Of a stretch of DNA of 18,020 nt, positions 1 to 6,773 are shown one piece after another. The stretch is from an uncultured Novosphingobium sp. Lineage in GTDB: Bacteria > Pseudomonadota > Alphaproteobacteria > Sphingomonadales > Sphingomonadaceae. A model generated the notes under the pieces. It did no database searches, was not told the DNA's origin, and saw only the letters and a list, made by a program, of their open reading frames with translations. Positions within the stretch are counted from its first letter, which is position 1. Every line of letters begins with the position of its first letter. The stretch covers positions 1 through 18,020 of the forward strand of contig CALKVF010000002.1 of the NCBI GenBank assembly GCA_937996535.1, in the 5' to 3' direction. The translations under genes and the position numbers were made by a program.

Positions 1-421
1 TGGCGTGTAGCGTTTCGCGGCGCAGATCGAGGAAGCGGTAACGCAGGCGGATATCCTCGGGATATTCCTGTTCGCCGGCCACCGGCAGCGGCAGTTCCTC
101 GGCCCGGCTCAGCACGGTCGCGCTGCGGGCAAACACTTCGATCTCACCGGTGGAGAGGTTCGGATTAACGGTGCCCTCGCCGCGCGCCTTGACCACGCCA
201 TCGATGGTAACAACGCTTTCGACCCGCAGCCCTTCGAGCACGGCCAGCGCCGGGCTGTCGCTGTCGGCGACGATCTGGGTCATGCCATAGTGGTCGCGCA
301 GGTCGACGAACAGGACGCCGCCGTGGTCACGCTTGCGGTGGACCCAGCCCGAAAGGCGGATTTCCTGGCCAACATCGCTGGCGCGAAGCGCGCCGCAGGT
401 GTGCGAACGATAAAGATGCAT
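1..421 (-). CDS. aspS: Aspartyl-tRNA synthetase, N-terminal 140 residues (cut by window edge)
   Basis: This is the start of a class IIb aspartyl-tRNA synthetase, a cytoplasmic enzyme that charges tRNA with aspartate. The visible part is the N-terminal anticodon-binding OB fold (residues about 20-105, with SGWVHRKRDHGG and VLFVDLRDHYG) and the beginning of the catalytic domain (RLRYRFLDLRR near residues 125-135). The rest of the roughly 590-residue family protein lies beyond base 1. The start MHLYRSHTCG is the usual alphaproteobacterial one and is preceded five bases upstream by GGAAAGAG (complement of 427-434). Residues His33 and Gly83 sit where discriminating enzymes such as E. coli's have Leu and Lys, so this is probably a non-discriminating enzyme that also charges tRNA-Asn. 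It is divergent from rnd. Identity is very sure; specificity is inferred. Confidence 0.96.
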   Translation of the reverse strand, partial: MHLYRSHTCGALRASDVGQEIRLSGWVHRKRDHGGVLFVDLRDHYGMTQIVADSDSPALAVLEGLRVESVVTIDGVVKARGEGTVNPNLSTGEIEVFARSATVLSRAEELPLPVAGEQEYPEDIRLRYRFLDLRRETLHA

Positions 422-469
422 CGAAACTCTTTCCAATCGGCCCACTTTGTTGCAGGGGCGAAAGCGCGG

Positions 470-498
470 CTAACAGGCGATGGCCGCAGTTTTGTCAA
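470..498 (-). promoter_or_regulatory. Candidate aspS promoter
   Basis: On the minus strand a perfect -35 hexamer TTGACA (complement of 493-498) is followed after 17 bases by TGTTAG (complement of 470-475), a weak -10. This would start transcription near 463 and give a leader of about 42 bases with a good ribosome site. On the plus strand the same bases read TTGTCA (492-497) and could serve rnd, but no convincing -10 lies at the right distance for that gene. Confidence 0.5.
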
Positions 499-534
499 GC
501 CGCGGGCTCGCACGGGTCCATACAGAAAAGCAAC

Positions 535-1824
535 ATGAAGATACATCCCCTCATCACCACCACTGCCGCACTCACCGAACTGTGCGAGCGCCTCTCCAAA
601 GCGGACTTCGTGTGCGTCGACACCGAATTCATGCGCGAGAACACATATTGGCCGGAACTCTGCCTGATCCAGATCGCGGATACGCAAGAGGCCGCCGCGA
701 TCGATCCGCTCGCCAAGGGCATTGATCTCTCCCCGCTGCTCGATCTGCTGGTCGACAACGAAGACGTGCTGAAGGTGTTCCATGCCGGTGGTCAGGATGT
801 GGAAATCATCTACAACCTTACCGGCAAGACCCCGCATCCGATCTTCGACACGCAGATCGCGATGATGGCGATCAGCCAGAGCGAACAGATCGGCTATTCC
901 AATCTCGTCGAATCCTGGCTCGGCCTGCAGATCGACAAGGGCGCCCGCTTTACCGACTGGTCGCGCCGTCCGCTGACCGAGCGGCAGATCGAATATGCCA
1001 TCGGCGATGTGACCCACCTCTCGAAGATCTTTCCCAAGATCCTTCAGCGCCTGATCAAGACCGGGCGCGGGGTGTGGCTCAACATCGAGATGGAAAAGCT
1101 GGCCGATCCGGCGAACTACAAGAACGATCCCTCGCTGTCGTGGCTGCGGATCAAGGCGGCGGGCCGCAACCCCGCGATGCTGGGCCGGCTCAAGGCGCTG
1201 GCCGCATGGCGCGATGGCGAAGCGCAGGACAAGAACATCCCGCGCGGCCGCATCGCCCGCGATGAAACCCTGGCCGACATTGCCAGCCACCCGCCCAAGA
1301 CCCAGGCCGATCTTGCCAAGGTGCGCGGGCTTTCGGCGGGCTGGAAGGACAACGAAATCGGCAAGCGGCTGATGGCGACGCTGGAGGCGGCCCAGCCGCT
1401 CACCGACGCCGAACTGCCGCCGCGCACGCCGCGCGGCGCGCCGCTGGGCAAGGAAGGCGCGCTGGTTGCCGATCTGCTCAAGCTGCTGCTCAAGATCCGC
1501 AGCCGCGAGATCGACGTGGCCGCCCGTCTGCTGGCGCGCAGCGAAGACCTCGAGCTGCTTGCCGCCGGGGTGCGCGAACTGCCGCTGCTCGAAGGCTGGC
1601 GCTATGAACAGTTCGGGCGCGATGCGCTGGAACTGGTCGAAGGCAAGCTCGCCTTCGCCGTGGTCAAGAACCGCCTGAAGATGGCCCATATCGACGAGAT
1701 CGGCGCCAAGCCCGAAGCTCCCGAAGCGGCTGAACCCGCGGAAGCCACCGACGATACCGCGCCCGAGGCATCGGACGAGGCGACAGACGGGACCACGGGC
1801 GGGGCCACGGACGGGGCTGAATGA
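535..1824 (+). CDS. rnd: Ribonuclease D
   Basis: This is a 3'-to-5' exoribonuclease of the DEDDy class that trims tRNA and other structured RNA in the cytoplasm. The exonuclease domain (about residues 5-175) has every metal ligand: Asp29 and Glu31 in VDTEF, Asp88 in GGQDVE, and Tyr154 with Asp158 in YAIGD. An HRDC nucleic-acid-binding domain follows at about 205-290, then a second helical region. The last 40 or so residues are a low-complexity tail rich in Ala, Glu, Pro, Thr and Gly, probably disordered. At 429 residues it is longer than E. coli RNase D (about 375), mostly because of this tail. The start lies 113 bases from the divergent aspS start; only a poor AGAAAAG precedes it. The stop overlaps the oxyR start as ATGA, so the two are likely co-transcribed and translationally coupled. 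Confidence 0.95.
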   Translation: MKIHPLITTTAALTELCERLSKADFVCVDTEFMRENTYWPELCLIQIADTQEAAAIDPLAKGIDLSPLLDLLVDNEDVLKVFHAGGQDVEIIYNLTGKTPHPIFDTQIAMMAISQSEQIGYSNLVESWLGLQIDKGARFTDWSRRPLTERQIEYAIGDVTHLSKIFPKILQRLIKTGRGVWLNIEMEKLADPANYKNDPSLSWLRIKAAGRNPAMLGRLKALAAWRDGEAQDKNIPRGRIARDETLADIASHPPKTQADLAKVRGLSAGWKDNEIGKRLMATLEAAQPLTDAELPPRTPRGAPLGKEGALVADLLKLLLKIRSREIDVAARLLARSEDLELLAAGVRELPLLEGWRYEQFGRDALELVEGKLAFAVVKNRLKMAHIDEIGAKPEAPEAAEPAEATDDTAPEASDEATDGTTGGATDGAE

Positions 1825-2717
1825 GCACCTACCTGCCCACGCTCAAGCAGCTGCAATACCTTGTCGCGCTGCATGAGCATGAGCATTTCGGGCGCGCGGC
1901 TGATGCCTGCTTCGTTTCGCAATCAACGCTGTCGGCGGGGCTGCGCGATCTTGAAACCCTGCTTGGGGTGATCCTGGTCGAGCGAACCAAGCGCGCAGTA
2001 CGCTTCACCCCGCTCGGCAATGCCGTGGTCGCCAAGGCCCACCGCCTGCTGCGCGAAGCGGAGGAACTGTCCGACATGGTGCAAAGCGCCGGACAGCCGC
2101 TGTCGGGCGATGTCCGGCTGAGCGTAATCCCCACAATCGCGCCGTTCCTGCTGCCGCGAATGCTGCCACGCCTGCGCCGTGAACGCCCGCAATTGAAGCT
2201 CTACCTGCGCGAGGAAACCAGTGCGGCGGCGATCGAATCGCTCCATCACGGACGCTCGGACTGTGTGCTGCTGGCCCTGCCCTACGCCACGGGCGAGGTC
2301 GAAAAGGAAACGATCGAGCTGGATGCGCTGTTCGTCGCCTTTCCCAAGGATGACCCGCGCGATCCGCCGGCAGAAGTATCACCCGATGTGATCGACGAGA
2401 ATCGCCTGCTGCTGCTGGAAGACGGGCACTGCCTTAAGGAACACGCGCTGGCGGCCTGCAACCGGCCCGAACTGCGCGCTTCGGCCACCATGATCGGGAC
2501 CAGCCTGCACACCCTGGTGCAGATGGTCGACAATGGTCTTGGCCTGACGATGCTGCCGGAAATGGCACTCGACGCCGGGATTCTCAACGGTACCAACGTG
2601 GTCGCCCGCCCGCTGGCCAGCGCCACCGCTAACCGGGAAATCGCGCTGGTCTGGCGCAAGAACAGCCCGCGCGCGGAGGAATTCCGCCTGCTGGCCGAGG
2701 AACTGCGCGCCGGCTAA
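1821..2717 (+). CDS. oxyR: OxyR-type hydrogen peroxide sensor (LysR family)
   Basis: A 298-residue LysR-type regulator. The N-terminal winged helix-turn-helix (residues about 6-65, with HFGRAADACFVSQSTLSAGL) binds DNA; the remainder is the periplasmic-binding-like sensor domain. Two cysteines, Cys204 and Cys213 in EDGHCLKEHALAAC, match the peroxide-sensing pair of E. coli OxyR (Cys199 and Cys208) in both spacing and flanking residues. In that family peroxide oxidises this pair to a disulfide and switches on catalase, peroxiredoxin and related genes. The gene begins inside the rnd stop codon (ATGA, 1821-1824), so it probably shares the rnd transcript. It ends nine bases from the convergent pgsA stop. 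No catalase or peroxiredoxin gene is present in the window. Assignment to OxyR rather than a generic LysR protein rests on the cysteine pair. Confidence 0.93.
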   Translation: MSTYLPTLKQLQYLVALHEHEHFGRAADACFVSQSTLSAGLRDLETLLGVILVERTKRAVRFTPLGNAVVAKAHRLLREAEELSDMVQSAGQPLSGDVRLSVIPTIAPFLLPRMLPRLRRERPQLKLYLREETSAAAIESLHHGRSDCVLLALPYATGEVEKETIELDALFVAFPKDDPRDPPAEVSPDVIDENRLLLLEDGHCLKEHALAACNRPELRASATMIGTSLHTLVQMVDNGLGLTMLPEMALDAGILNGTNVVARPLASATANREIALVWRKNSPRAEEFRLLAEELRAG

Positions 2718-2726
2718 GCCCCGCGC

Positions 2727-3320
2727 TCAATCCATGTGCTTAAGGCCGACCCGCAGGTAATCCCAGCCGGTGATCACGGTCAGCACGGCCGAAGCCCACA
2801 GCGTGACGAGCCCCACCGTGTGCGGGAAATTCATCACGATCCCGCCGGCATCCAGCGTCCACCACGGGGTGGCCCGGCCCAGGATCAGGGCGCCAAGGCT
2901 GACCATCTGGAACGTGGTCTTCCACTTAGCCAGCCGGCTCACCGGCACAGAAATGCGCAGGCCGCCCAGAAATTCGCGAAGACCCGATACCGCGATCTCG
3001 CGAATCAGGATCACCAGCCCGGCAATGACGTGCATGTCGCCCACATAGGGCCCGGTCAGCACGCCTTGGGCGGCCAGAACGAGCAGCACGGCGGCAACCA
3101 TGATCTTGTCGGCAATGGGGTCGAGAAACTGGCCCAGCTTGCTCACTGCGCCCTGCGCGCGGGCCAGATAACCGTCGAAATAGTCGGTAATGCCCATCAG
3201 GCAGTACAGCGCGAAGGCAATGGCATAGCCACCCTGCCAATGCGGCCACCACAGCAAGCCCGCCAGCAGCGGCACGGCGATGATCCGGGACAGCGAGAGC
3301 AGGTTCGGCAGCGTCAACAT
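2727..3320 (-). CDS. pgsA: CDP-diacylglycerol--glycerol-3-phosphate 3-phosphatidyltransferase
   Basis: An inner-membrane enzyme of 197 residues that makes phosphatidylglycerol phosphate, the committed step to phosphatidylglycerol and cardiolipin. The CDP-alcohol phosphatidyltransferase signature is complete: Asp46, Asp49-Gly50, Ala53-Arg54, Gly63, Asp67 and Asp71, in DYFDGYLAR and GQFLDPIADK. Several hydrophobic helices surround it, and the length is typical. I chose the start MLTLPNLLSL at 3320, which matches the family N-terminus. A possible start 22 codons upstream (3386) would add a segment unlike the family. A promoter-like pair places the transcription start at or beside the chosen ATG, and no ribosome site is visible, so the message may be leaderless. 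The gene is divergent from the MFS transporter and converges on oxyR. Confidence 0.93.
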   Translation of the reverse strand: MLTLPNLLSLSRIIAVPLLAGLLWWPHWQGGYAIAFALYCLMGITDYFDGYLARAQGAVSKLGQFLDPIADKIMVAAVLLVLAAQGVLTGPYVGDMHVIAGLVILIREIAVSGLREFLGGLRISVPVSRLAKWKTTFQMVSLGALILGRATPWWTLDAGGIVMNFPHTVGLVTLWASAVLTVITGWDYLRVGLKHMD

Positions 3321-3328
3321 GGCTTTAC

Positions 3329-3355
3329 GGCATAGCGAGCCAAGTGCCGGTGCAA
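3329..3355 (-). promoter_or_regulatory. Candidate leaderless promoter of pgsA
   Basis: On the minus strand TTGCAC (complement of 3350-3355) and, 15 bases on, TATGCC (complement of 3329-3334) sit in the context GCTATGCC. This resembles the alphaproteobacterial housekeeping pattern TTGAC ... GCTAnA. Only eight bases separate the -10 from the ATG at 3320, so transcription would start at or next to the start codon. Confidence 0.4.
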
Positions 3356-3371
3356 AAGAGGCTAATAGGGC

Positions 3372-3399
3372 TTGTTCGCATCGCACCTGCCGCTAGGGT
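3372..3399 (+). promoter_or_regulatory. Candidate promoter of the MFS transporter gene
   Basis: TTGTTC (3372-3377) and TAGGGT (3394-3399, within GCTAGGGTC) are 16 bases apart. The expected transcription start near 3406 leaves a leader of about 26 bases that contains the purine-rich GAAGCGAGAG just before the ATG at 3432. It stands back to back with the pgsA promoter. Confidence 0.4.
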
Positions 3400-3431
3400 C
3401 CGCCGCGACACGGGCTGCCCGAAGCGAGAGC

Positions 3432-4733
3432 ATGACAACCCAGACCAAACTGATCCACAGCCGGCGCTTCCTGCCGCTGTTCGCGACCCAGCTCCTCGGC
3501 GCTTTCAACGACAACCTGTTCAAGAACGCGATGGCGTTCTTCGTGGTCTATTCGGTCTACAATTCGCCCGAAGCCGAAGGCACGTTCAGCGCGATTGCCT
3601 CGGCGCTGTTCATCCTGCCCTTCGTGGTGCTTTCGGCGCTGGCCGGCCAGTTGGCCGATACCCATGACAAGACCCGAATCATCCGCGTGGTCAAACTGTG
3701 CGAGATCGGGATCATGTTGCTGGGCGCCGCGGGGCTGCTTCTCGCGTGGAAGGGCATTGCCGTCAGCCTGATCGCCATTCCGCTGATGCTGCTCGCGCTG
3801 TTTCTGATGGGGGTGCACTCGACCTTCTTCGGGCCGATCAAGTATTCGATCCTGCCCCAGCACCTTCACCCTGACGAGGTTCTGGCCGGCACCGGACTGG
3901 TCGAGGCGGGAACCTATGTCGCGATTCTGGCAGGAACGATGCTGGCGGGCTGGATCCCGGTCGAATGGGCCGCCGCCGGCGTTATCCTGACAGCGGTGGC
4001 GGGCTATGCCGTCAGCTTCCAGATCCCCCCCGCCCCGCCATCCGACACCGCCAAGCCGCTCGACATCCATTTCATCCGGGCCTCGAACACGCTGGTGCGC
4101 GAAACGCTGCATGACCGGCGGGTGTTCCTTGCGATCATGGCGATCAGCTTCTTCTGGACCATCGGCGCGGTGCTGTTCATCCAGTTCGGCCCGCTCGCCA
4201 AGAACGTGCTTACTGCCAGCAAGGAAGTCGCCAGCCTGTTCCTGGTGATGTTCTCGGTCGGGATCGCGCTGGGCTCGGTTTCGGTCAACGCGCTGCTCAA
4301 GGGCAAGGTTTCGGCCCGGTACGCCCCGCGCTCGGTGCTGGTGATGGGCGGGTTCGTGGTCGCGTTCTATTTCGTCTGCACCGGCTGGCAGGTCCAGCCG
4401 CAGGGGCAGTTGCTTGATGTCGCGCACTTCCTGGCAGAACCGCGCGCGCTGTGGCTGCTGGCCTGCCTACTGGGCATTGCGACAGCGGGCGGGATGTTCG
4501 TCGTGCCGCTCTATGCCTTCCTTACCACCTTCGTCGACAAGTCGCAGACCTCGCGGACCATCGCGGCCAACAACATCGTCAATTCGCTGGCGATGGTGGT
4601 CGGCTCGCTGATCGCCACGGCGCTATCGGCGGGCGGCGTGCCGATCCTTCAGCAATTGCTGCTCAGCGCCGCGATGTGCCTTGTATCAGCATGGCTCGCG
4701 CAAAAGTTGGTCACGGCCGAACAGGCCGCCTGA
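3432..4733 (+). CDS. MFS transporter, LplT-like (putative lysophospholipid flippase)
   Basis: A 433-residue inner-membrane protein with about 12 hydrophobic helices, belonging to the major facilitator superfamily. The N-terminal segment RRFLPLFATQLLGAFNDNLFKNAM (key part FNDNLFKNA, residues 25-33) is characteristic of LplT and of the transporter half of Aas-type fusions, which return lysophospholipids across the inner membrane for re-acylation. No acyltransferase domain is fused here and no aas-like gene is adjacent. The neighbouring pgsA supports a phospholipid role, but that is inference. The start at 3432 was chosen for its ribosome site (GAAGCGAGAG) and its fit to the family; a longer frame opens at 3372 but lacks these. 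The stop TGA lies in one arm of a perfect hairpin shared with the convergent small gene. Confidence 0.8.
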   Translation: MTTQTKLIHSRRFLPLFATQLLGAFNDNLFKNAMAFFVVYSVYNSPEAEGTFSAIASALFILPFVVLSALAGQLADTHDKTRIIRVVKLCEIGIMLLGAAGLLLAWKGIAVSLIAIPLMLLALFLMGVHSTFFGPIKYSILPQHLHPDEVLAGTGLVEAGTYVAILAGTMLAGWIPVEWAAAGVILTAVAGYAVSFQIPPAPPSDTAKPLDIHFIRASNTLVRETLHDRRVFLAIMAISFFWTIGAVLFIQFGPLAKNVLTASKEVASLFLVMFSVGIALGSVSVNALLKGKVSARYAPRSVLVMGGFVVAFYFVCTGWQVQPQGQLLDVAHFLAEPRALWLLACLLGIATAGGMFVVPLYAFLTTFVDKSQTSRTIAANNIVNSLAMVVGSLIATALSAGGVPILQQLLLSAAMCLVSAWLAQKLVTAEQAA

Positions 4734-4744
4734 CCACTCAGGCG
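4727..4744. terminator. Symmetrical hairpin holding both convergent stop codons
   Basis: The sequence CGCCTGA-CCAC-TCAGGCG has perfect seven-base arms and a four-base loop. The plus-strand TGA (4731-4733) of the transporter gene lies in the left arm and the minus-strand TGA (complement of 4738-4740) of the small gene in the right arm. There is no T-run on either side, so it is at best a non-canonical two-way terminator or an end-protecting stem. Confidence 0.35.
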
Positions 4745-4929
4745 ATATAGAGGCTGACCGCGAGGAAGCAGGCGCAATAGGCCATCAGGAAATGGCGCAG
4801 GTCTTCCGCCGTGATCCGGCGATACCAGCGCGCCTTGCGCGGACCCGCGCCCCGGCAGACATGCGGCGGCAGGCTGCGCCGAAAGGGATGGCGGGCGGCT
4901 TCATCGGTCAGGACCAGGGAACGTCTCAT
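4738..4929 (-). CDS. Small single-pass membrane protein, unknown function
   Basis: A 63-residue frame with a protein-like design. A basic N-terminal half rich in Arg and Pro (PFRRSLPPHVCRG, then GPRKARWYRRI) leads to an acidic-aromatic stretch (TAEDLRHF) and one C-terminal hydrophobic helix (FLMAYCACFLAVSLYIA, residues about 47-63). The predicted topology is a cytoplasmic N-terminus with a C-terminal tail anchor. I recognise no family. An in-frame TAA lies nine bases upstream of the ATG at 4929, so this is the first possible start. No clear ribosome site is seen. Support for its reality comes from its composition, its exact tail-to-tail fit with the transporter gene (four bases between stops), and the absence of any other gene between 4734 and 5077. 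It could still be a chance frame. Confidence 0.6.
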   Translation of the reverse strand: MRRSLVLTDEAARHPFRRSLPPHVCRGAGPRKARWYRRITAEDLRHFLMAYCACFLAVSLYIA

Positions 4930-5042
4930 AGCTATCGGTTAAGACCTGCTTCACCATCGCGCCAGCGCCCAAAACGCGGCATTATGGCACCTATCCCGAA
5001 GCGGGACAGATTGCGCCCGGGTGGAGAACCACACACCCCCGA

Positions 5043-5071
5043 TTGCGGGGCGTGAAGGCCCTCGCTAGTCT
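5043..5071 (+). promoter_or_regulatory. Candidate leaderless promoter of the ThDP-enzyme gene
   Basis: TTGCGG (5043-5048) and TAGTCT (5066-5071, within GCTAGTCT) are separated by 17 bases. Six bases after the -10 comes the ATG at 5078, and the intervening bases carry no ribosome site, so the message is probably leaderless. Upstream lie a small palindrome TCCCG-AAG-CGGGA (4994-5006) and a direct repeat GATTGCG (5009-5015 and 5041-5047), the second copy of which overlaps the -35. Confidence 0.45.
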
Positions 5072-5077
5072 CCCTCC

Positions 5078-6748
5078 ATGACCGAACCGACGCTTATCAA
5101 TGGCGGGCGCTTGCTCGTCGATTGCCTCATCGCCCAAGGCTGTGACCGGATCTTCACGGTCCCCGGCGAAAGCTTCTTGGCCGTGCTCGATGCGCTGCAC
5201 GATTCGCCCGAAGTGCAGACCGTGATCTGCCGGCAGGAAGGCGGGGCGGCGTTCATGGCCTGCGCCGATGGCACAATGACCGGCCGCCCCGGCGTGTGCT
5301 TCGTCACCCGCGGCCCGGGGGCGACCAATGCCTCGATTGGGGTCCATGTCGCGATGCAGGATTCGCAGCCGTTGCTGCTGTTCGTCGGCGATGTCGATCG
5401 CGGGATGAAGGACCGCGAAGGCTTTCAGGAAGTCGATTTCGGGCAGATGTTTGGCCCGCTGGCCAAGCTGGTGCTGCGGATCGATGATCCCGCCCGCATC
5501 CCTGAATATGTCGCCCGGGCGTGGTCCACAGCGATCTCGGGGCGTCCCGGGCCGGTGGTCATCGCGCTCCCCGAGGACATGCTCTTGGAAACCGTGCAAG
5601 GCGCCGCGCCGCGCCCGGCGGTCAACCGCCCGGCTCAGGCAGTCTGCGCCGATGCGATGGACACGATGATGCGGCTGATCGCCGATGCCGCGGCCCCGAT
5701 CGCGATCGTCGGCGGCGCGGGCTGGCACACCAAGGCACGCGAACATTTCGCCACCTTTGCTGAACGCATTGGCCTGCCCGTCGCCGGGGCCTTTCGCCGG
5801 CAGGACGCGATGGCCAACTCTAGCCCGGTCTGGGCAGGGAACCTTGGCTATGGCCCCAATCCCAAGCTGGTCGAACGGATCAAGTCCGCCGACCTGATCC
5901 TGGCGGTGGGCGCGCGGCTGGGCGAAGCCACCACCGACAGCTACACCCTCGTCACCCCCGACCATCCGGGACAGGTGCTGATCCACGTCCATCCCGATCC
6001 GGATGAACTCGGCCGGGTCTATCGCCCGGATCTTGCGATTTGTGCCGACATGGCGGAATTCGCCGAAGAGGCCGCGCTGTGGGACGATGACGTCATTCCC
6101 TTTGACGCCGGGGCCGAGGCACACCGCGAATGGCTGGAATGGACCACGGCCCGCCCTGCCCCCTTCGCGCTCGACATGGCCGCCTGCGTCACCGCGATGC
6201 GCGCCGCGCTCCCCGGCGATGCGATCATCTGCAACGGCGCGGGCAATTTTTCGGGCTGGTGGCACCGCTATTGGCACTATGACGGCTTTCCGACCCAGCT
6301 TGCCCCCACCGCCGGGGCCATGGGCTATGGCGTGCCGGCCGCCGTCGCCGCCGCGCTGCGCCATCCCGAACGCACGGCCGTCGCCCTGGCGGGTGACGGC
6401 GACTTCCTGATGAACGGACAGGAACTGGCCACCGCCGTGCAATATGGCTGCGATCTCTTGGTCGTGCTGGTCGACAATGGCGCCTACGGCACGATCCGGA
6501 TGCACCAGGAGCGTGAATTTCCCGCCCGGGTATCAGGCACCACGCTGGCCAACCCCGATTTTGCCGCGCTTGCCCGTGCCTATGGCGGTTGGGCAGAACG
6601 GGTCGAGACAACCGCGCAGTTCGAAACCGCGCTGGCCGAAGCCACGTCGCGCAAGGGGCTGCGCCTGCTGCATCTGGTGATTGACGTCGAACAGCTCAGC
6701 GCCGGCGGGGCCAGCGTATCCGGCCTGCGCGCCCGGGCCGGAAAATAG
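5078..6748 (+). CDS. Thiamine-diphosphate-dependent enzyme, acetolactate-synthase-like
   Basis: A 556-residue cytoplasmic enzyme with the three-domain plan of acetolactate synthase and related decarboxylases. The N-terminal PYR domain (about 5-175) carries the catalytic Glu54 in CRQEGGAAFMA and the GPGATN stretch at 79-84. The central domain is at about 195-335. The C-terminal PP domain (about 365-540) carries the cofactor motif: Gly439-Asp440-Gly441 to Asn467 (GDGDF ... VDNGAYG), which binds Mg and diphosphate. The fold and cofactor are certain; the substrate is not. There is no small regulatory subunit (ilvN) and no other branched-chain gene nearby, so a housekeeping role in valine/isoleucine synthesis is unlikely. 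Glyoxylate carboligase, sulfoacetaldehyde acetyltransferase, benzoylformate or 2-oxoacid decarboxylase are alternatives. It ends three bases from the convergent EVE-protein stop. Confidence 0.85.
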   Translation: MTEPTLINGGRLLVDCLIAQGCDRIFTVPGESFLAVLDALHDSPEVQTVICRQEGGAAFMACADGTMTGRPGVCFVTRGPGATNASIGVHVAMQDSQPLLLFVGDVDRGMKDREGFQEVDFGQMFGPLAKLVLRIDDPARIPEYVARAWSTAISGRPGPVVIALPEDMLLETVQGAAPRPAVNRPAQAVCADAMDTMMRLIADAAAPIAIVGGAGWHTKAREHFATFAERIGLPVAGAFRRQDAMANSSPVWAGNLGYGPNPKLVERIKSADLILAVGARLGEATTDSYTLVTPDHPGQVLIHVHPDPDELGRVYRPDLAICADMAEFAEEAALWDDDVIPFDAGAEAHREWLEWTTARPAPFALDMAACVTAMRAALPGDAIICNGAGNFSGWWHRYWHYDGFPTQLAPTAGAMGYGVPAAVAAALRHPERTAVALAGDGDFLMNGQELATAVQYGCDLLVVLVDNGAYGTIRMHQEREFPARVSGTTLANPDFAALARAYGGWAERVETTAQFETALAEATSRKGLRLLHLVIDVEQLSAGGASVSGLRARAGK

Positions 6749-6773
6749 GGCTCAGCCCTCGCTCAGCGCGAGG
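6747..6773. repeat. Inverted repeats at the convergent junction
   Basis: AGGGCT-C-AGCCCT (6747-6759) is a perfect 13-base palindrome that spans the TAG of the ThDP-enzyme gene and the minus-strand TGA of the EVE gene. Overlapping its end, CCTCGC-TCAGC-GCGAGG (6757-6773) forms a six-base stem with a five-base loop inside the last codons of the EVE gene. Neither has a T-run. Confidence 0.35.

Noticed and set aside
519..524. CATACA as a -10 for rnd with TTGTCA at 492-497
   Set aside because: The spacing is 21 bases, too long for a housekeeping promoter.
280..1689. Long open frame on the minus strand opposite rnd
   Set aside because: It is antisense to a clear RNase D gene. Its composition (Arg, Gly, Gln, His-rich, no domain) is typical of frames opened by high GC content.
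3393..4427. Long minus-strand frame opposite the MFS transporter
   Set aside because: The protein is charged and low in complexity, while the plus frame encodes a conserved transporter.
4681..5055. Plus-strand frame covering the end of the MFS gene and the following gap
   Set aside because: Composition is Arg/Pro-rich without hydrophobic or domain structure. It overlaps the MFS gene and the more protein-like 63-residue minus gene.
4991..6505. Minus-strand frame of about 500 codons opposite the ThDP enzyme
   Set aside because: It is fully antisense to an intact enzyme with all cofactor motifs and shows no domain of its own.
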